DNA of 64,000 nucleotides, from NCBI RefSeq assembly GCF_964253915.1, contig NZ_CAXUSG020000001.1:1-64000 (forward strand), in the 5' to 3' direction. The stretch's first letter is position 1; every line of letters starts with the position of its first letter. This stretch comes from Metarhizobium sp964253915. Lineage in GTDB: Bacteria; Pseudomonadota; Alphaproteobacteria; Rhizobiales; Rhizobiaceae. Positions 25,818-34,590 of the stretch are shown in pieces. A program made the translations under genes and the position numbers. Under the pieces are notes generated by a model. That model was given only the letters and a program-made list of their open reading frames with translations. It had not been told where the DNA came from and ran no database searches.

Positions 25818-27404
25818 CTATTTCAGGGATGAGGCCAGAAGGAAGCCGGAGCCCCCGCCAAGGCCGGGTCCCGGATGCGTCGATGCGCCAATATGATACA
25901 GCCCCGGCACGTGGGTGCGGTGGTTAACAGAAGACTTGAATGGCCGCCACAGGAAAAACTGGTCCAGCCCGCAGAAGCCGCCATAGGGGTCGCCGCCGAC
26001 GAGGTTCATGTTCATTGTTTCGAGATCCGCCGGCGAATAGGCTTTGCGGGCAATGACCGTTTCCCCGAACCCGTCGATATGGTTCTCGAGGATTTTCTCG
26101 ACGCGGTCGGCGTAGCTTTCCCGCAGTGCCTCGTTCCAGCGGCCGTCTGTCGGAATGTCGAGTTGGCCGGAGGCATCGCCTTTGAGGAAGCGCGGCGTTT
26201 CGGGAAGCTGCAGCCAGAGGATCGACTGGCCTTCGGGTGCCCGGCTCGGATCGAAGGAGGCGGGCTGGCCGACGCAGATCGTCGGTACCGCCGGCAGCAT
26301 GCCGCGTTCGGCCTCGTTGGCAGCGCGCGACACGCCGTCAAGGCCGGGGGTCAGGTGCAAGAGCGCCACCTGGCCGAGTTCCGGATTGTGTTTCCAGCGC
26401 GGCGGGCTGTTCAGCGCATAGTGGATCTGCATGTTGCCCTTGCCGTAGCGGAAGGATTTTATGCCGTCGTTCACCTCCGCCGGCGGCGCCGGCCAATCCT
26501 TCAAAAGCCGGCCATACAGTTGGGTCGGCGTCACCGAAGCGACCACGCCGCCGGATGCGGAGAGGGTCTCGCCGCTTGCGAGCCGCACGCCGGTGGCGCG
26601 TCCGCCGGCGCCCTGGATCAGCGCTTCGACATCGGCGCCGGTGCGGATGACGCCGCCATTGTCGGTGATCAGCTTTTCAAACGCCGCCAGCAGCGTCCTT
26701 GCACCACCCTTGGCAACCGGGCAGCCGGCCAGCTCGATGGCAAAACCGATGACCTTGACCATCTCGGCGGAATAGGCGCTTTCCGGGCCGAGGCCGCAAT
26801 GCAGCACCCATGGCGCCCACAAGGCCTGGATATCCTCGGAGCGATAGGTGCTTTCGAGATGGGCGCGCGCCGGCATCAGCGCTTCGCCGAACCAGCCGGC
26901 AAGATTGCGCAAGCCCCGCCTCCACGCTTCCTTCGCCACCGTCTTGGCGATGCTGCCGGACCACAAGGCGCCGCCGAGCAGCGAGAAGAGGAAGGGCGCA
27001 TCGGCGCCGAGCTTGTCCATCTCGCGGGAGAATGCGGCGCCGTCACCGGCCGAAAGTGCCTCGAAAGTGGCGATGTTGCGCTGCCGGTCCTTGGAGAAGA
27101 TCACATGCGAACCATCCGGCCGCAAAACGCCGGTGGGCAGGTCGGCATGGGCGAATTCCAGCCCGCGCGCTTCCAGGTCCTTGCCGAGCGCGCCATAGGC
27201 GGGCGAGGTGAGAAACAGCACCATCGTCGTCGCCATCACGTCATGGATAAAGCCGGGCGCGGTGATTTCTTCGGTGCGCAGGCAGCCGCCGATGCGGTCG
27301 TTGCGCTCCAGAACCAGCACCTTCTTGCCCTTCTTGCCGAGCACGGCAGCGGCAACCAGCGCGTTGATGCCGCTGCCGACGATGATGTAGTCATGGGTGC
27401 TCAT
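25818..27404 (-). CDS. FAD-dependent oxidoreductase, CrtI/PYROXD2-like (copy 1)
   Basis: 528 aa flavoprotein of the phytoene desaturase/amine oxidase superfamily. The N-terminal dinucleotide fold is DYIIVGSGINALVAAAVLGK, with the GG doublet at RIGGCLRTEE; the C-terminal FAD segment is LYHIGASTHPGPGLGGGSG. Paralogous to the protein at 28780-30348 and separated from it by the cyclase-family hydrolase gene. No signal peptide. Substrate unknown; these PYROXD2-like bacterial proteins are poorly characterised. Dehydrogenation of an alicyclic or indoline-type substrate would fit the neighbourhood but is a guess. Confidence 0.85.
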   Translation of the reverse strand: MSTHDYIIVGSGINALVAAAVLGKKGKKVLVLERNDRIGGCLRTEEITAPGFIHDVMATTMVLFLTSPAYGALGKDLEARGLEFAHADLPTGVLRPDGSHVIFSKDRQRNIATFEALSAGDGAAFSREMDKLGADAPFLFSLLGGALWSGSIAKTVAKEAWRRGLRNLAGWFGEALMPARAHLESTYRSEDIQALWAPWVLHCGLGPESAYSAEMVKVIGFAIELAGCPVAKGGARTLLAAFEKLITDNGGVIRTGADVEALIQGAGGRATGVRLASGETLSASGGVVASVTPTQLYGRLLKDWPAPPAEVNDGIKSFRYGKGNMQIHYALNSPPRWKHNPELGQVALLHLTPGLDGVSRAANEAERGMLPAVPTICVGQPASFDPSRAPEGQSILWLQLPETPRFLKGDASGQLDIPTDGRWNEALRESYADRVEKILENHIDGFGETVIARKAYSPADLETMNMNLVGGDPYGGFCGLDQFFLWRPFKSSVNHRTHVPGLYHIGASTHPGPGLGGGSGFLLASSLK

Positions 27405-27450
27405 GGCAGGCTTCTTTCAGCGTAAGATTTTGGGCAGAGAGTGGTGTGTC

Positions 27451-27576
27451 TCCTTCTCCCCGCGGGGGAGAAGGTGGCCCGAAGGGTCGGATGAGGGGCG
27501 ATACACGGCAAAACCTTCGCCTGTGACAACCCCCTCATCCCGCTGCCGCGACCTTCTCCCCGTGGGGGAGAAGGGG
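27451..27576. repeat. Pair of opposed intergenic palindromic repeats
   Basis: A unit with CCTTCTCCCCGCGGGGGAGAAGG-type stem (about 27452-27474) and tail ending GGATGAGGGG at 27490-27499 is followed by an inverted unit from CCCCTCATCCCGC at 27530 to the stem ending about 27576. Same family as at 6014 and 16494. They lie between the hydrolase gene and the oxidoreductase gene on the minus strand, and no gene is seen in this 237-bp gap. Confidence 0.7.
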
Positions 27577-27641
27577 CAGGCGGCGCCCTTTCATTTCAGA
27601 TGCAGCTCCTCTCTCTGCGAGACGAGGAGTTTTTTAGCCCA

Positions 27642-28430
27642 TCAGCTGGCGACGACCGCCAATGCGCGAACCGGCGAGCCGGTGCCCTTGACGAATTTCA
27701 GCGGCGCGGCGATCAGCACGGCGCCCTTGGCCGGCAGCTGGTCGAGGTTGCACAGGCTGGCGAGGCCGTAGCGGTTGGCCTTGTGCATCAGGTTGTGGGC
27801 CGGGAAGGGCGGGTTCATGCCGCCGGCGGAACCGGCGTCGGTGCCAACCGTTTCCGAACCCCAGCCGATCACGCCCTTGGACAGCAGGTATTCGATGGCT
27901 TCGGCCGTCGGGCCGGGGGAGTGCGGGCCGTTCTCGTCGGCATTCAGGAAGGTGTCGGTCGAGCCGTTGCGCTTGTACCAGTCGCTGCGCAGCAGCACCC
28001 AGCTGCCGGCTTCGATCTCGCCGTTTTCGGCTTCCCATTCCTTGATGCTCTCGACCGTCAGCAGGTAGTCGGCATCTGCGGCCACTTCCTTGGAGCGGTC
28101 GATGACGTTGACCGGCGCCACGAAGTTTTTCGGCGGAATGGTGTCGGTGGTGTTTTCCGGGTTGTCCTTGCCGGTGATCCAATGACAGGGCGCGTCGAAA
28201 TGCGTGCCGGTGTGCTCACCGAGTTCCAGCCAGTTCCAGGCCCAGAAGGGACCGTCCTGATTGTATTCGGAAATGGTGTGGACCTTCACCTTCGGCGTGT
28301 TCTTGCCGAACTGCGGCGGCAGGTAAAGCACCGGCGTATCGGGACCGAGCGAGGCGCTGAGATCGACGACCTTGACGGCGCCGGACAGGAGCGCGGAGGC
28401 GAAACCGGAAAGAATATCGGATGATGTCAT
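27642..28430 (-). CDS. Cyclase-family metal hydrolase (isatin hydrolase/kynurenine formamidase type)
   Basis: 262 aa. The family metal-binding motif HxGTHxDxPxH is present as HTGTHFDAPCH near residue 75, where it coordinates Mn or Zn in isatin hydrolase and KynB. Other conserved parts: DLSASLGPDTPVLYLPPQFG at the N-terminus and GWGSETVGTDAG near residue 190. The length of about 260 residues is nearer to isatin hydrolases than to KynB (about 210). The ATG at 28430 follows GGGGAA by 6-8 nt; the longer open frame starts in the promoter region. Isatin to isatinate is the favoured reaction here because a 2-oxoacid oxidoreductase and an aminobenzoyl-CoA-type enzyme are co-located, but other amide or lactam hydrolysis is possible. 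Confidence 0.82.
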   Translation of the reverse strand: MTSSDILSGFASALLSGAVKVVDLSASLGPDTPVLYLPPQFGKNTPKVKVHTISEYNQDGPFWAWNWLELGEHTGTHFDAPCHWITGKDNPENTTDTIPPKNFVAPVNVIDRSKEVAADADYLLTVESIKEWEAENGEIEAGSWVLLRSDWYKRNGSTDTFLNADENGPHSPGPTAEAIEYLLSKGVIGWGSETVGTDAGSAGGMNPPFPAHNLMHKANRYGLASLCNLDQLPAKGAVLIAAPLKFVKGTGSPVRALAVVAS

Positions 28431-28533
28431 TGTCTGTTCCCCAAAATAGAAGGCGTTCGCCACGGGGGAGCCGACGGTCTTGCCGGCCTCCTCGAAAACC
28501 CCGCGGCAGCGTTCCAGGCAGGCGAGCCTATGA

Positions 28534-28553
28534 CACAAAATATGAGATTGCAA
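28534..28553. promoter_or_regulatory. Operator-like element shared with the iorA promoter
   Basis: CACAAAATATGAGATTGCAA on the plus strand; its reverse complement differs from 4168-4187 at only 2 of 20 positions. It lies in the 349-bp gap between the divergent hydrolase (start 28430) and oxidoreductase (start 28780) genes, about 100 bp upstream of the former. Elsewhere in this gap an ATTTTT-C-AAAAAT inverted repeat is seen at 28714-28726; convincing promoter boxes and any gene are not seen. Confidence 0.6.
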
Positions 28554-28779
28554 GTAACAGGCCGTAGCTGCGACATGCGTTTTTCGCCTCGCAATAGCGG
28601 CGGCCAAGGCTCGGAAAATGCTGTGAAAACGCCAGACGGTCGGCATTGCTGCATGTCGCCGGGCATCACTCTTTGACTGTCGCGGTGCTTTCGGCATCGG
28701 ATGGCTTGCGGCAATTTTTCAAAAATGTATGCATATGCGGATAAAGTCCGGGGTGGATCCCCGCAGCAGGGGAACGATG

Positions 28780-30348
28780 ATGACATATGATGCCGTGGTG
28801 ATCGGTGCCGGCCACAATGGTCTGGCCGCAGCCGTCGAGCTGCAGTCGAAGGGCTGGTCGGTTGCCGTGGTCGAGGGCAAGCCGGTCGCCGGCGGCGCGG
28901 TCAAGACGCGGGAAGTGACGTTGCCCGGTTTCCGGCATGATCTCTGTGCCATGAACCTGTCGATGTTCGCAGGCTCCGCCTTCTTCAACGCCAACAAGGA
29001 TGCCCTCCTGGCCAACGGCCTCGGCTTCGTGCCGGCGGCGGACTGTTTTGCCAGCGTCTTCCGCGATGGCAGCTATCTCGGTGTCAGCACCGATCTGGAA
29101 AAGACGGCGGCCGGCATCGCGGCGCTGTCCGAGAAGGATGCAGCGGCCTGGCGGCTGATGCTACAGGAATTCGGCGGCGATGCGCCGCATATTTTCGGGC
29201 TGCTCGGCGCACCGATGCCGTCGTTCAAGGCCGCCAAGGTGGCGTGGAAGGCATGGCGTGAAAAGGGCACCGGCTGGCTCTATGATACCGCCCGGCTGCT
29301 GCTCGCGTCGCCGCGCGATTTCCTCGACAGCCGTTTCGAGCATGCCAAGGTCAAGACGATGATGGCGGCCTGGGGCCTGCATCTCGATTTTGCCCCCGAT
29401 GTCGCCGGCGGCGCCTTGTTCCCCTATCTGGAATCCATGGCCAACCAGGCCTTCGGCATGGTCATCGGCCAGGGCGGGGCGGATACGATCATTACCTCGA
29501 TGACCAAGCTGTTTACGGCAAAGGGCGGCGAACTGATCCTCGGTACGCCGGTGGAGCGGATCGAGCTTTCCGGTGGTTCGGCAAGCGGCGTGAGATTGGC
29601 CGATGGCCGTGTTCTCTCGGCGCGCAAGGCTGTCATCGCCAATGCCCATCCCAAGCTTGTCTTCGGCAAGCTCTTGCCCAAGGTGGCCGAACGCGAAGCC
29701 TTCGACAGGAAGGTCGAGGCGTTCCGGGCCGGCCCCGGCACGATGATGATCCACCTGGCGCTCGATGGCCTGCCGGACTGGAAGGCCGGCGAGGCACTGA
29801 AGAGTTTTGCTTATGTGCATGTCGCCCCCGATCTCGAAATGATGTCGCGGGTCTATGCGGAAGCCATGAACGGCCTGCTGCCGGCCGAACCGGCCCTGGT
29901 GGTCGGCCAGCCGACGGCGCTCGATCCGTCGCGGGCGCCGGATGGCAAGCATGTGCTCTGGGTGCAGGTGCGCGTGTTGCCGGCCGAGATCCGCGGCGAT
30001 GCCAAGGGCGAGATCGGCGCGACCGATTGGGACGGTGCCAAGGAAGCTTATGCCGACCGCGTCCTCGCGCTCTTGGAAACCTATGCGCCGGGCCTTGGCG
30101 CAAAAATACTCGGCCGCTCGGTGTTTTCGCCGCTCGACCTGGAGCGCGAAAATCCCAATCTCATCGGCGGCGACAATCTTTCCGGTAGCCACCATCTCGA
30201 CCAGAATTTCCTGTTCCGCCCGGTCGCCGGTTATTCGCGCTACAAGACGCCGGTGAAATCGCTCTATCTCTGCGGTGCCTCCACCTGGCCGGGCGCCGGC
30301 ACCGGTGCCGGTTCCGGCTTCATGCTCGCCAACATGCTGGCGAAATGA
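28780..30348 (+). CDS. FAD-dependent oxidoreductase, CrtI/PYROXD2-like (copy 2)
   Basis: 522 aa, paralogue of the gene at 25818-27404. N-terminal FAD motif YDAVVIGAGHNGLAAAVEL, GG doublet at PVAGGAVKTRE, and C-terminal segment LCGASTWPGAGTGAGSG. The second of two adjacent ATGs was taken (28780) since AGGGG lies 7 nt before it. Divergent from the hydrolase gene, so the two oxidoreductases flank it and probably share control. Having two related copies suggests two similar oxidations or a heteromer; unknown. Confidence 0.85.
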   Translation: MTYDAVVIGAGHNGLAAAVELQSKGWSVAVVEGKPVAGGAVKTREVTLPGFRHDLCAMNLSMFAGSAFFNANKDALLANGLGFVPAADCFASVFRDGSYLGVSTDLEKTAAGIAALSEKDAAAWRLMLQEFGGDAPHIFGLLGAPMPSFKAAKVAWKAWREKGTGWLYDTARLLLASPRDFLDSRFEHAKVKTMMAAWGLHLDFAPDVAGGALFPYLESMANQAFGMVIGQGGADTIITSMTKLFTAKGGELILGTPVERIELSGGSASGVRLADGRVLSARKAVIANAHPKLVFGKLLPKVAEREAFDRKVEAFRAGPGTMMIHLALDGLPDWKAGEALKSFAYVHVAPDLEMMSRVYAEAMNGLLPAEPALVVGQPTALDPSRAPDGKHVLWVQVRVLPAEIRGDAKGEIGATDWDGAKEAYADRVLALLETYAPGLGAKILGRSVFSPLDLERENPNLIGGDNLSGSHHLDQNFLFRPVAGYSRYKTPVKSLYLCGASTWPGAGTGAGSGFMLANMLAK

Positions 30349-30422
30349 GCGCCTGACCTTGCCATTCCGGCCCGTTCGGCATAGCTCTGCCCCGAAACGT
30401 TCGGCCGGTCCGGGATGAAGAT

Positions 30423-31547
30423 ATGGTGCACAAGGTCAGCCTGGGCCGCATGAAGCTCACGGACTTCCGCAATTACGCGGAAGTCGCGCTGACGTTCGAC
30501 GCCCGCCATGTGGTGCTGACCGGCGATAACGGCGCCGGCAAGACCAACCTGCTCGAAGCCGTCTCTTTCCTCTCTCCCGGCCGCGGCCTGCGCCGCGCTG
30601 CTTATGCCGACATCACCCGCGTCGGCGCGGAAGCCGGCTTCACCATCTTTGCCGATGTCGACGGCATGGAAGGCGAAGTGGCGATCGGCACCGGCATAGA
30701 GAGCAACGACGAATCGACCTCGCGCAAACTCCGTCTCAACGGCACGGCGGTGAAAACCATCGACGAACTGACCGACCACCTGCGCGTATTGTGGCTGACG
30801 CCGGCAATGGACGGGCTGTTCACCGGCACCTCTTCCGATCGCCGCCGGTTCCTCGACCGCCTGGTCCTGTCGCTCGACCCGGCGCATGGCCGCCGCGCCG
30901 GCGATTTCGAGCGGGCGATGCGTAGCCGCAACCGCCTACTGTCGGAGGGCCGCTTCGATCCCGCCTGGCTCACCGGCATCGAAAGCCAGATGGCGAGCCT
31001 CGGCGTCGCCATGGCGCTGGCGCGGCAGGAAATGCTCGGCCTGTTGAGCCGGCTCATCGACGAGCGGCACGAAGAAATGCCGTTCCCTTCGGCCGTGCTG
31101 GAACTCTCCGGCTTTTTCGACAACCAGTTCGACCGCCCGGCCATCGATCTCGAGGACGATTATGCTGCGCTTTTGCGCGACGGCCGCCATCGCGATGCCG
31201 CCGCCGGCCGCACGTTGGACGGCCCGCACCGCGCCGACCTGCTGGTGCGCCACAAGGCCAAGGATATCGAGGCCGAACGGTGCTCGACGGGCGAACAGAA
31301 AGCCTTGCTGGTCGGCCTCATCCTCGCCCATGCCCGCCTCGTCGCCAACATGACCGGCCATGCGCCGGTGCTGCTGCTCGACGAAATCGCCGCCCACCTC
31401 GACGAAGGCCGCCGTGCCGCCCTGTTCGACCTCGTCGATGGGCTCGGCGGGCAAGCCTTCATGACGGGTACCGACCGGGCGATGTTTGCAGCTCTTGGCG
31501 AGCGCGCGCAGTTCTTCACGGTCTCGGGCGGTACCGTAGAGGGCTGA
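30423..31547 (+). CDS. recF: DNA replication and repair protein RecF
   Basis: 374 aa, normal length. SMC-like ATPase that loads RecA with RecO and RecR at gapped DNA. Walker A GDNGAGKTN near residue 36, signature CSTGEQKALL and Walker B PVLLLDEIAAHLDEGRR near residue 320. N-terminal LTDFRNYAEVAL is typical. It marks the change from the catabolic region to housekeeping DNA; no dnaA or dnaN is beside it in this window. Confidence 0.95.
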   Translation: MVHKVSLGRMKLTDFRNYAEVALTFDARHVVLTGDNGAGKTNLLEAVSFLSPGRGLRRAAYADITRVGAEAGFTIFADVDGMEGEVAIGTGIESNDESTSRKLRLNGTAVKTIDELTDHLRVLWLTPAMDGLFTGTSSDRRRFLDRLVLSLDPAHGRRAGDFERAMRSRNRLLSEGRFDPAWLTGIESQMASLGVAMALARQEMLGLLSRLIDERHEEMPFPSAVLELSGFFDNQFDRPAIDLEDDYAALLRDGRHRDAAAGRTLDGPHRADLLVRHKAKDIEAERCSTGEQKALLVGLILAHARLVANMTGHAPVLLLDEIAAHLDEGRRAALFDLVDGLGGQAFMTGTDRAMFAALGERAQFFTVSGGTVEG

Positions 31548-31593
31548 TCCCCCGGCCGTTTCGCGTGCGCCTGAAGGGTGCTATAGCTCGGCC

Positions 31594-32361
31594 ATGGACA
31601 CGCTCACCTCCGAAGAAATCGCCCGTTACCATCGCCATATCCTGTTGCCGGAAGTCGGCGGCGCCGGCCAGCAGAGGCTGAAGCGCGCCCGCGTTCTGGT
31701 TATCGGCGCCGGCGGGCTGGGTGCGCCGATCCTGCAATATCTCGCCGCCGCCGGTGTCGGCACGCTGGGCATCGCCGACGACGACCGCGTCTCGCTTTCC
31801 AACCTGCAGCGGCAGGTGATCCACGACACCAGCACGATCGGTGAATTGAAGTCGCAAAGTGCTGCTGACGCGATAACCCGGCTTAACCCGCATGTGACAG
31901 TCGTCCGTTTTGAAGAGCGTTTTTCGGCCGAAACTGCAAGCCATCAATTATCCGGCTTCCACCTCCTGATCGACGGTTCGGACAATTTTGACACGCGTTA
32001 TGCGGCCGCCGATGCGGCGGAAATGGCAAAAATCCCGCTGGTGACCGGTGCTGTCGGCCGCTTCGACGGCTCGCTGACGGTGCTGAAACCCTATGAGGCC
32101 GATGCCGAAGGCGCACTTTACCCGTCCTACCGCGACCTGTTTCCGGAAAAGCCGCCGGCTGGCCTCGTGCCCTCCTGCGCCGAAGCCGGCGTTATCGGCG
32201 CGCTGACGGGGGTGATCGGCACCTTAATGGCCATGGAAGCGATCAAGCTGGTCACCGGTGCCGGTGAACCGCTGGTCGGACGGTTGCTGATGTATGATTC
32301 GCTGACCGCCCGCTTCGACACGGTGAAATACAAGCGCCGGCGGGCGCGCCAGCCGGCATGA
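31594..32361 (+). CDS. moeB: MoeB/ThiF-type adenylyltransferase
   Basis: 255 aa. Activates the C-terminal glycine of a ubiquitin-like sulfur carrier (MoaD or ThiS) by adenylation. Nucleotide motif VIGAGGLGAPILQYLAAAGVG and DNFDTRY are clear, and Cys in VPSCAEAG matches the conserved crossover-loop Cys. The two CxxC zinc pairs of E. coli MoeB are absent: the first position reads LYPSYRDLF and the C-terminus ends KYKRRRARQPA. No rhodanese domain is attached. The gene overlaps the next one in ATGA. MoeB versus ThiF cannot be settled from sequence alone. Confidence 0.85.
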   Translation: MDTLTSEEIARYHRHILLPEVGGAGQQRLKRARVLVIGAGGLGAPILQYLAAAGVGTLGIADDDRVSLSNLQRQVIHDTSTIGELKSQSAADAITRLNPHVTVVRFEERFSAETASHQLSGFHLLIDGSDNFDTRYAAADAAEMAKIPLVTGAVGRFDGSLTVLKPYEADAEGALYPSYRDLFPEKPPAGLVPSCAEAGVIGALTGVIGTLMAMEAIKLVTGAGEPLVGRLLMYDSLTARFDTVKYKRRRARQPA

Positions 32362-32828
32362 GCACTGCCTTTCGGCTGGATGATGGCTACCGGCGCTGGC
32401 CGGAGTTGCTGGATCTCATCCTCGAGGCCTTTGCCTTCATGAATGGCCGCATCGATCCGCCGTCTTCGGCGCTGAAATTGACGCCGGCGCTGCTGGCCGA
32501 AAAGGCACGGGCGGAAATCGGTTATGTGATCGAGGAGGAGGGCAGGCCCGTCGCCTGCCTGTTCTGCCGGCCGGAGAAGGATTGCCTCTATATCGGCAAG
32601 TTCGCCGTCCTGCCAGCGCGGCAAGGAAAAGGCCTCGGCCGGACGCTGCTGGCACTGGCGGAGGAAACGGCGAGAGGACTGTCGCTCCCGGCGCTGCGGC
32701 TGGAGACCCGCATCGAACTTGCGGAAAACCATGCGACGTTCGGCGCCTGGGGTTTCGAGCGGACGGCAGAGCGCCGCCATCCCGGTTTTTCGCGCGTCAC
32801 CTTCGTCGAGATGCGCAAGGTGCTGTGA
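32358..32828 (+). CDS. GNAT-family N-acetyltransferase
   Basis: 156 aa. The acetyl-CoA binding segment is IGKFAVLPARQGKGLGRTLLAL, with the R/Q-x-x-G-x-G motif as RQGKGLG, and a C-terminal GFERTAERRHPGFSRVTFVEM. Overlaps the moeB-like stop by 4 bp, so translation is coupled. Target unknown. Confidence 0.85.
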   Translation: MSTAFRLDDGYRRWPELLDLILEAFAFMNGRIDPPSSALKLTPALLAEKARAEIGYVIEEEGRPVACLFCRPEKDCLYIGKFAVLPARQGKGLGRTLLALAEETARGLSLPALRLETRIELAENHATFGAWGFERTAERRHPGFSRVTFVEMRKVL

Positions 32829-32846
32829 GGGCGCAGGTGGCGCCGC

Positions 32847-33848
32847 TTATCGTCCTGGCAGCACCCGGTTCGGCGGGCGGTGGCCGTCGAAGAAGGTGCG
32901 GATGTTGATGATCACCTTGTCGCCCATGTCGACGCGGCCTTCCATCGTCGCCGAACTCATATGCGGCAGAAGCACCACCTTGCCTTCGTTGGCCAGCTTC
33001 ACCAGCCTCGGATTGACCACCGGTTCGTTTTCGAAGACGTCCAGTCCGGCGCCGGCGAGCTTGCCTTCGCGCAGGCATTTGATCAGCGCCGCCTCGTCGA
33101 TCACGTCGCCGCGGGCGGTGTTGACCAGATAAGCGGTCGGCTGCAAAAGCGCCAAGCGGCGGGCCGAGAGCAGGTGGAAGGTCGCCGGCGTCGACGGGCA
33201 GTTGATGGAGACGATATCGACACGCGCCAGCATCTGGTCGAGGCTGTCCCAGTAGGTCGCCTCCAGCTCGTCTTCGGTCGCCGGGCTGACACGCTTGCGG
33301 TTATGGTAATGGATCGACAGGCCGAAAGCCTTTGCCCGGCGGGCGACGGCGGTGCCGATGCGGCCCATGCCGATGATGCCGATGCGCTTGCCCCAGATGC
33401 GCCGCCCGAGCATCCAGGTCGGCGACCAGCCGGCCCATTCGCCGGGCTTGTCGGTCAGCACCCGCGCACCTTCGGCCAGCCGGCGCGGCACGGCGAGGAT
33501 CAGCGCCATGGTCATGTCGGCGGTGTCTTCGGTCAGCACGTTCGGCGTGTTGGTGACGGTGATGCCCTTGCGGGCCGCCGCCTCGACGTCGATGTGGTCG
33601 GTGCCGTTGGAAAAGCTGGCGATCAGCTTCAGGTCCGGGCCGGCCTGCTCGATCAGCGCGGCATCGATCCGGTCGGTGACGGTCGGCACCAGCACGTCGC
33701 AGCCCTTCACCGCCGCCACCAGCTCCGGCTGCGAGCGCGGCGTGTCGTCGATGTTCAGCTCGGCGTCGAAGAGTTCGCGCATGCGCGTTTCCACCGCATC
33801 CGGCAGCTTGCGGGTGATGTAGACCTTGGGTTTTTTCTTCGCTGTCAT
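32847..33848 (-). CDS. D-2-hydroxyacid dehydrogenase, glyoxylate/hydroxypyruvate reductase type
   Basis: 333 aa, normal length. NAD(P)-binding motif GIIGMGRIGTAVARRAK, then catalytic Arg (NTARGDVIDE), Glu (GLDVFENEP) and His (LPHMSSAT), all in expected order. Closest in type to glyoxylate reductase GyaR/GhrB-like enzymes. A lysine-rich start MTAKKKPKVYITR is normal. Convergent with the acetyltransferase gene. Confidence 0.9.
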   Translation of the reverse strand: MTAKKKPKVYITRKLPDAVETRMRELFDAELNIDDTPRSQPELVAAVKGCDVLVPTVTDRIDAALIEQAGPDLKLIASFSNGTDHIDVEAAARKGITVTNTPNVLTEDTADMTMALILAVPRRLAEGARVLTDKPGEWAGWSPTWMLGRRIWGKRIGIIGMGRIGTAVARRAKAFGLSIHYHNRKRVSPATEDELEATYWDSLDQMLARVDIVSINCPSTPATFHLLSARRLALLQPTAYLVNTARGDVIDEAALIKCLREGKLAGAGLDVFENEPVVNPRLVKLANEGKVVLLPHMSSATMEGRVDMGDKVIINIRTFFDGHRPPNRVLPGR

Positions 33849-34047
33849 GGTGGCCGTTCGGTGCCTTGTTCAGAGGTCTTTAACCAAGATGGGCGATAAT
33901 TCTCCCGTTCAGGGCATTTTCTATCATTCCCGCCCGCGAAGACAAACAAAACTCGCAGCCACAGCCGCCGGTTTTGTGGGCGAAGCCGGGAAAGGTAAGG
34001 AAATCAAATCATAAGCCTTCGATAAACCGGAACAACGGATAAGTACC

Positions 34048-34590
34048 ATGCGTCGTGTTCTCGTCAGATCCAGCATAGCCCTCACCATCGGCCTGGCCGT
34101 GCTTGCGGCCAGCTTTTCAAGCGCCGAAGCGCAGAGCGCCGCCAAGGGCGCCAGCGGCCTGCCGCTGCCGCGTTTCGTGAGCCTGAAGTCGAAAAAAGTC
34201 AATCTCCGGGTCGGCCCCGGCACGGCCTATGCCGTCTCGTGGATGTACCTGAAGTCGGGCCTGCCGGTGGAGATCATCCAGGAATATGACAACTGGCGCC
34301 GCATCCGTGATGCCGACGGTACGGAAGGCTGGGTCAACCATTCGCTTCTGTCCGGCGAACGCACGGCAATCGCCGCCCCGTGGATGCGCGGCAAGGGCGA
34401 GGCGATCTTCGTCAACATGCGCCGCGATCCGCAGCCTTCGGGCACGGTCATCGCCAAGGTCGAGCCCGGCGTGGTGCTGAAGGTCGGCGAATGCAACGGC
34501 GAATGGTGCCATGCCGATGCCGATGGCACCGATGGCTGGGTGGCGCAGACGGAAGTCTGGGGCGCCTATCCCGGCGAAGCCTTCAAATAA
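34048..34590 (+). CDS. Exported SH3-domain protein
   Basis: 180 aa. A signal peptide (SIALTIGLAVLAASFSSAEA) is followed by two bacterial SH3-like modules: LKSKKVNLRVGPGTAYAVSW to GWVNHSLLSG, and EAIFVNMRRDPQPSGTVI to DGWVAQTEVWG. Such proteins probably bind peptidoglycan in the periplasm. Its last 8 bp overlap the convergent kinase gene. The 199 bp upstream contain no further gene. Confidence 0.85.
   Translation: MRRVLVRSSIALTIGLAVLAASFSSAEAQSAAKGASGLPLPRFVSLKSKKVNLRVGPGTAYAVSWMYLKSGLPVEIIQEYDNWRRIRDADGTEGWVNHSLLSGERTAIAAPWMRGKGEAIFVNMRRDPQPSGTVIAKVEPGVVLKVGECNGEWCHADADGTDGWVAQTEVWGAYPGEAFK

Noticed and set aside
27642..28697. 351-residue version of the cyclase-family hydrolase
   Set aside because: The extension would cover the divergent regulatory region and has no family match; ATG at 28430 has a good ribosome site.
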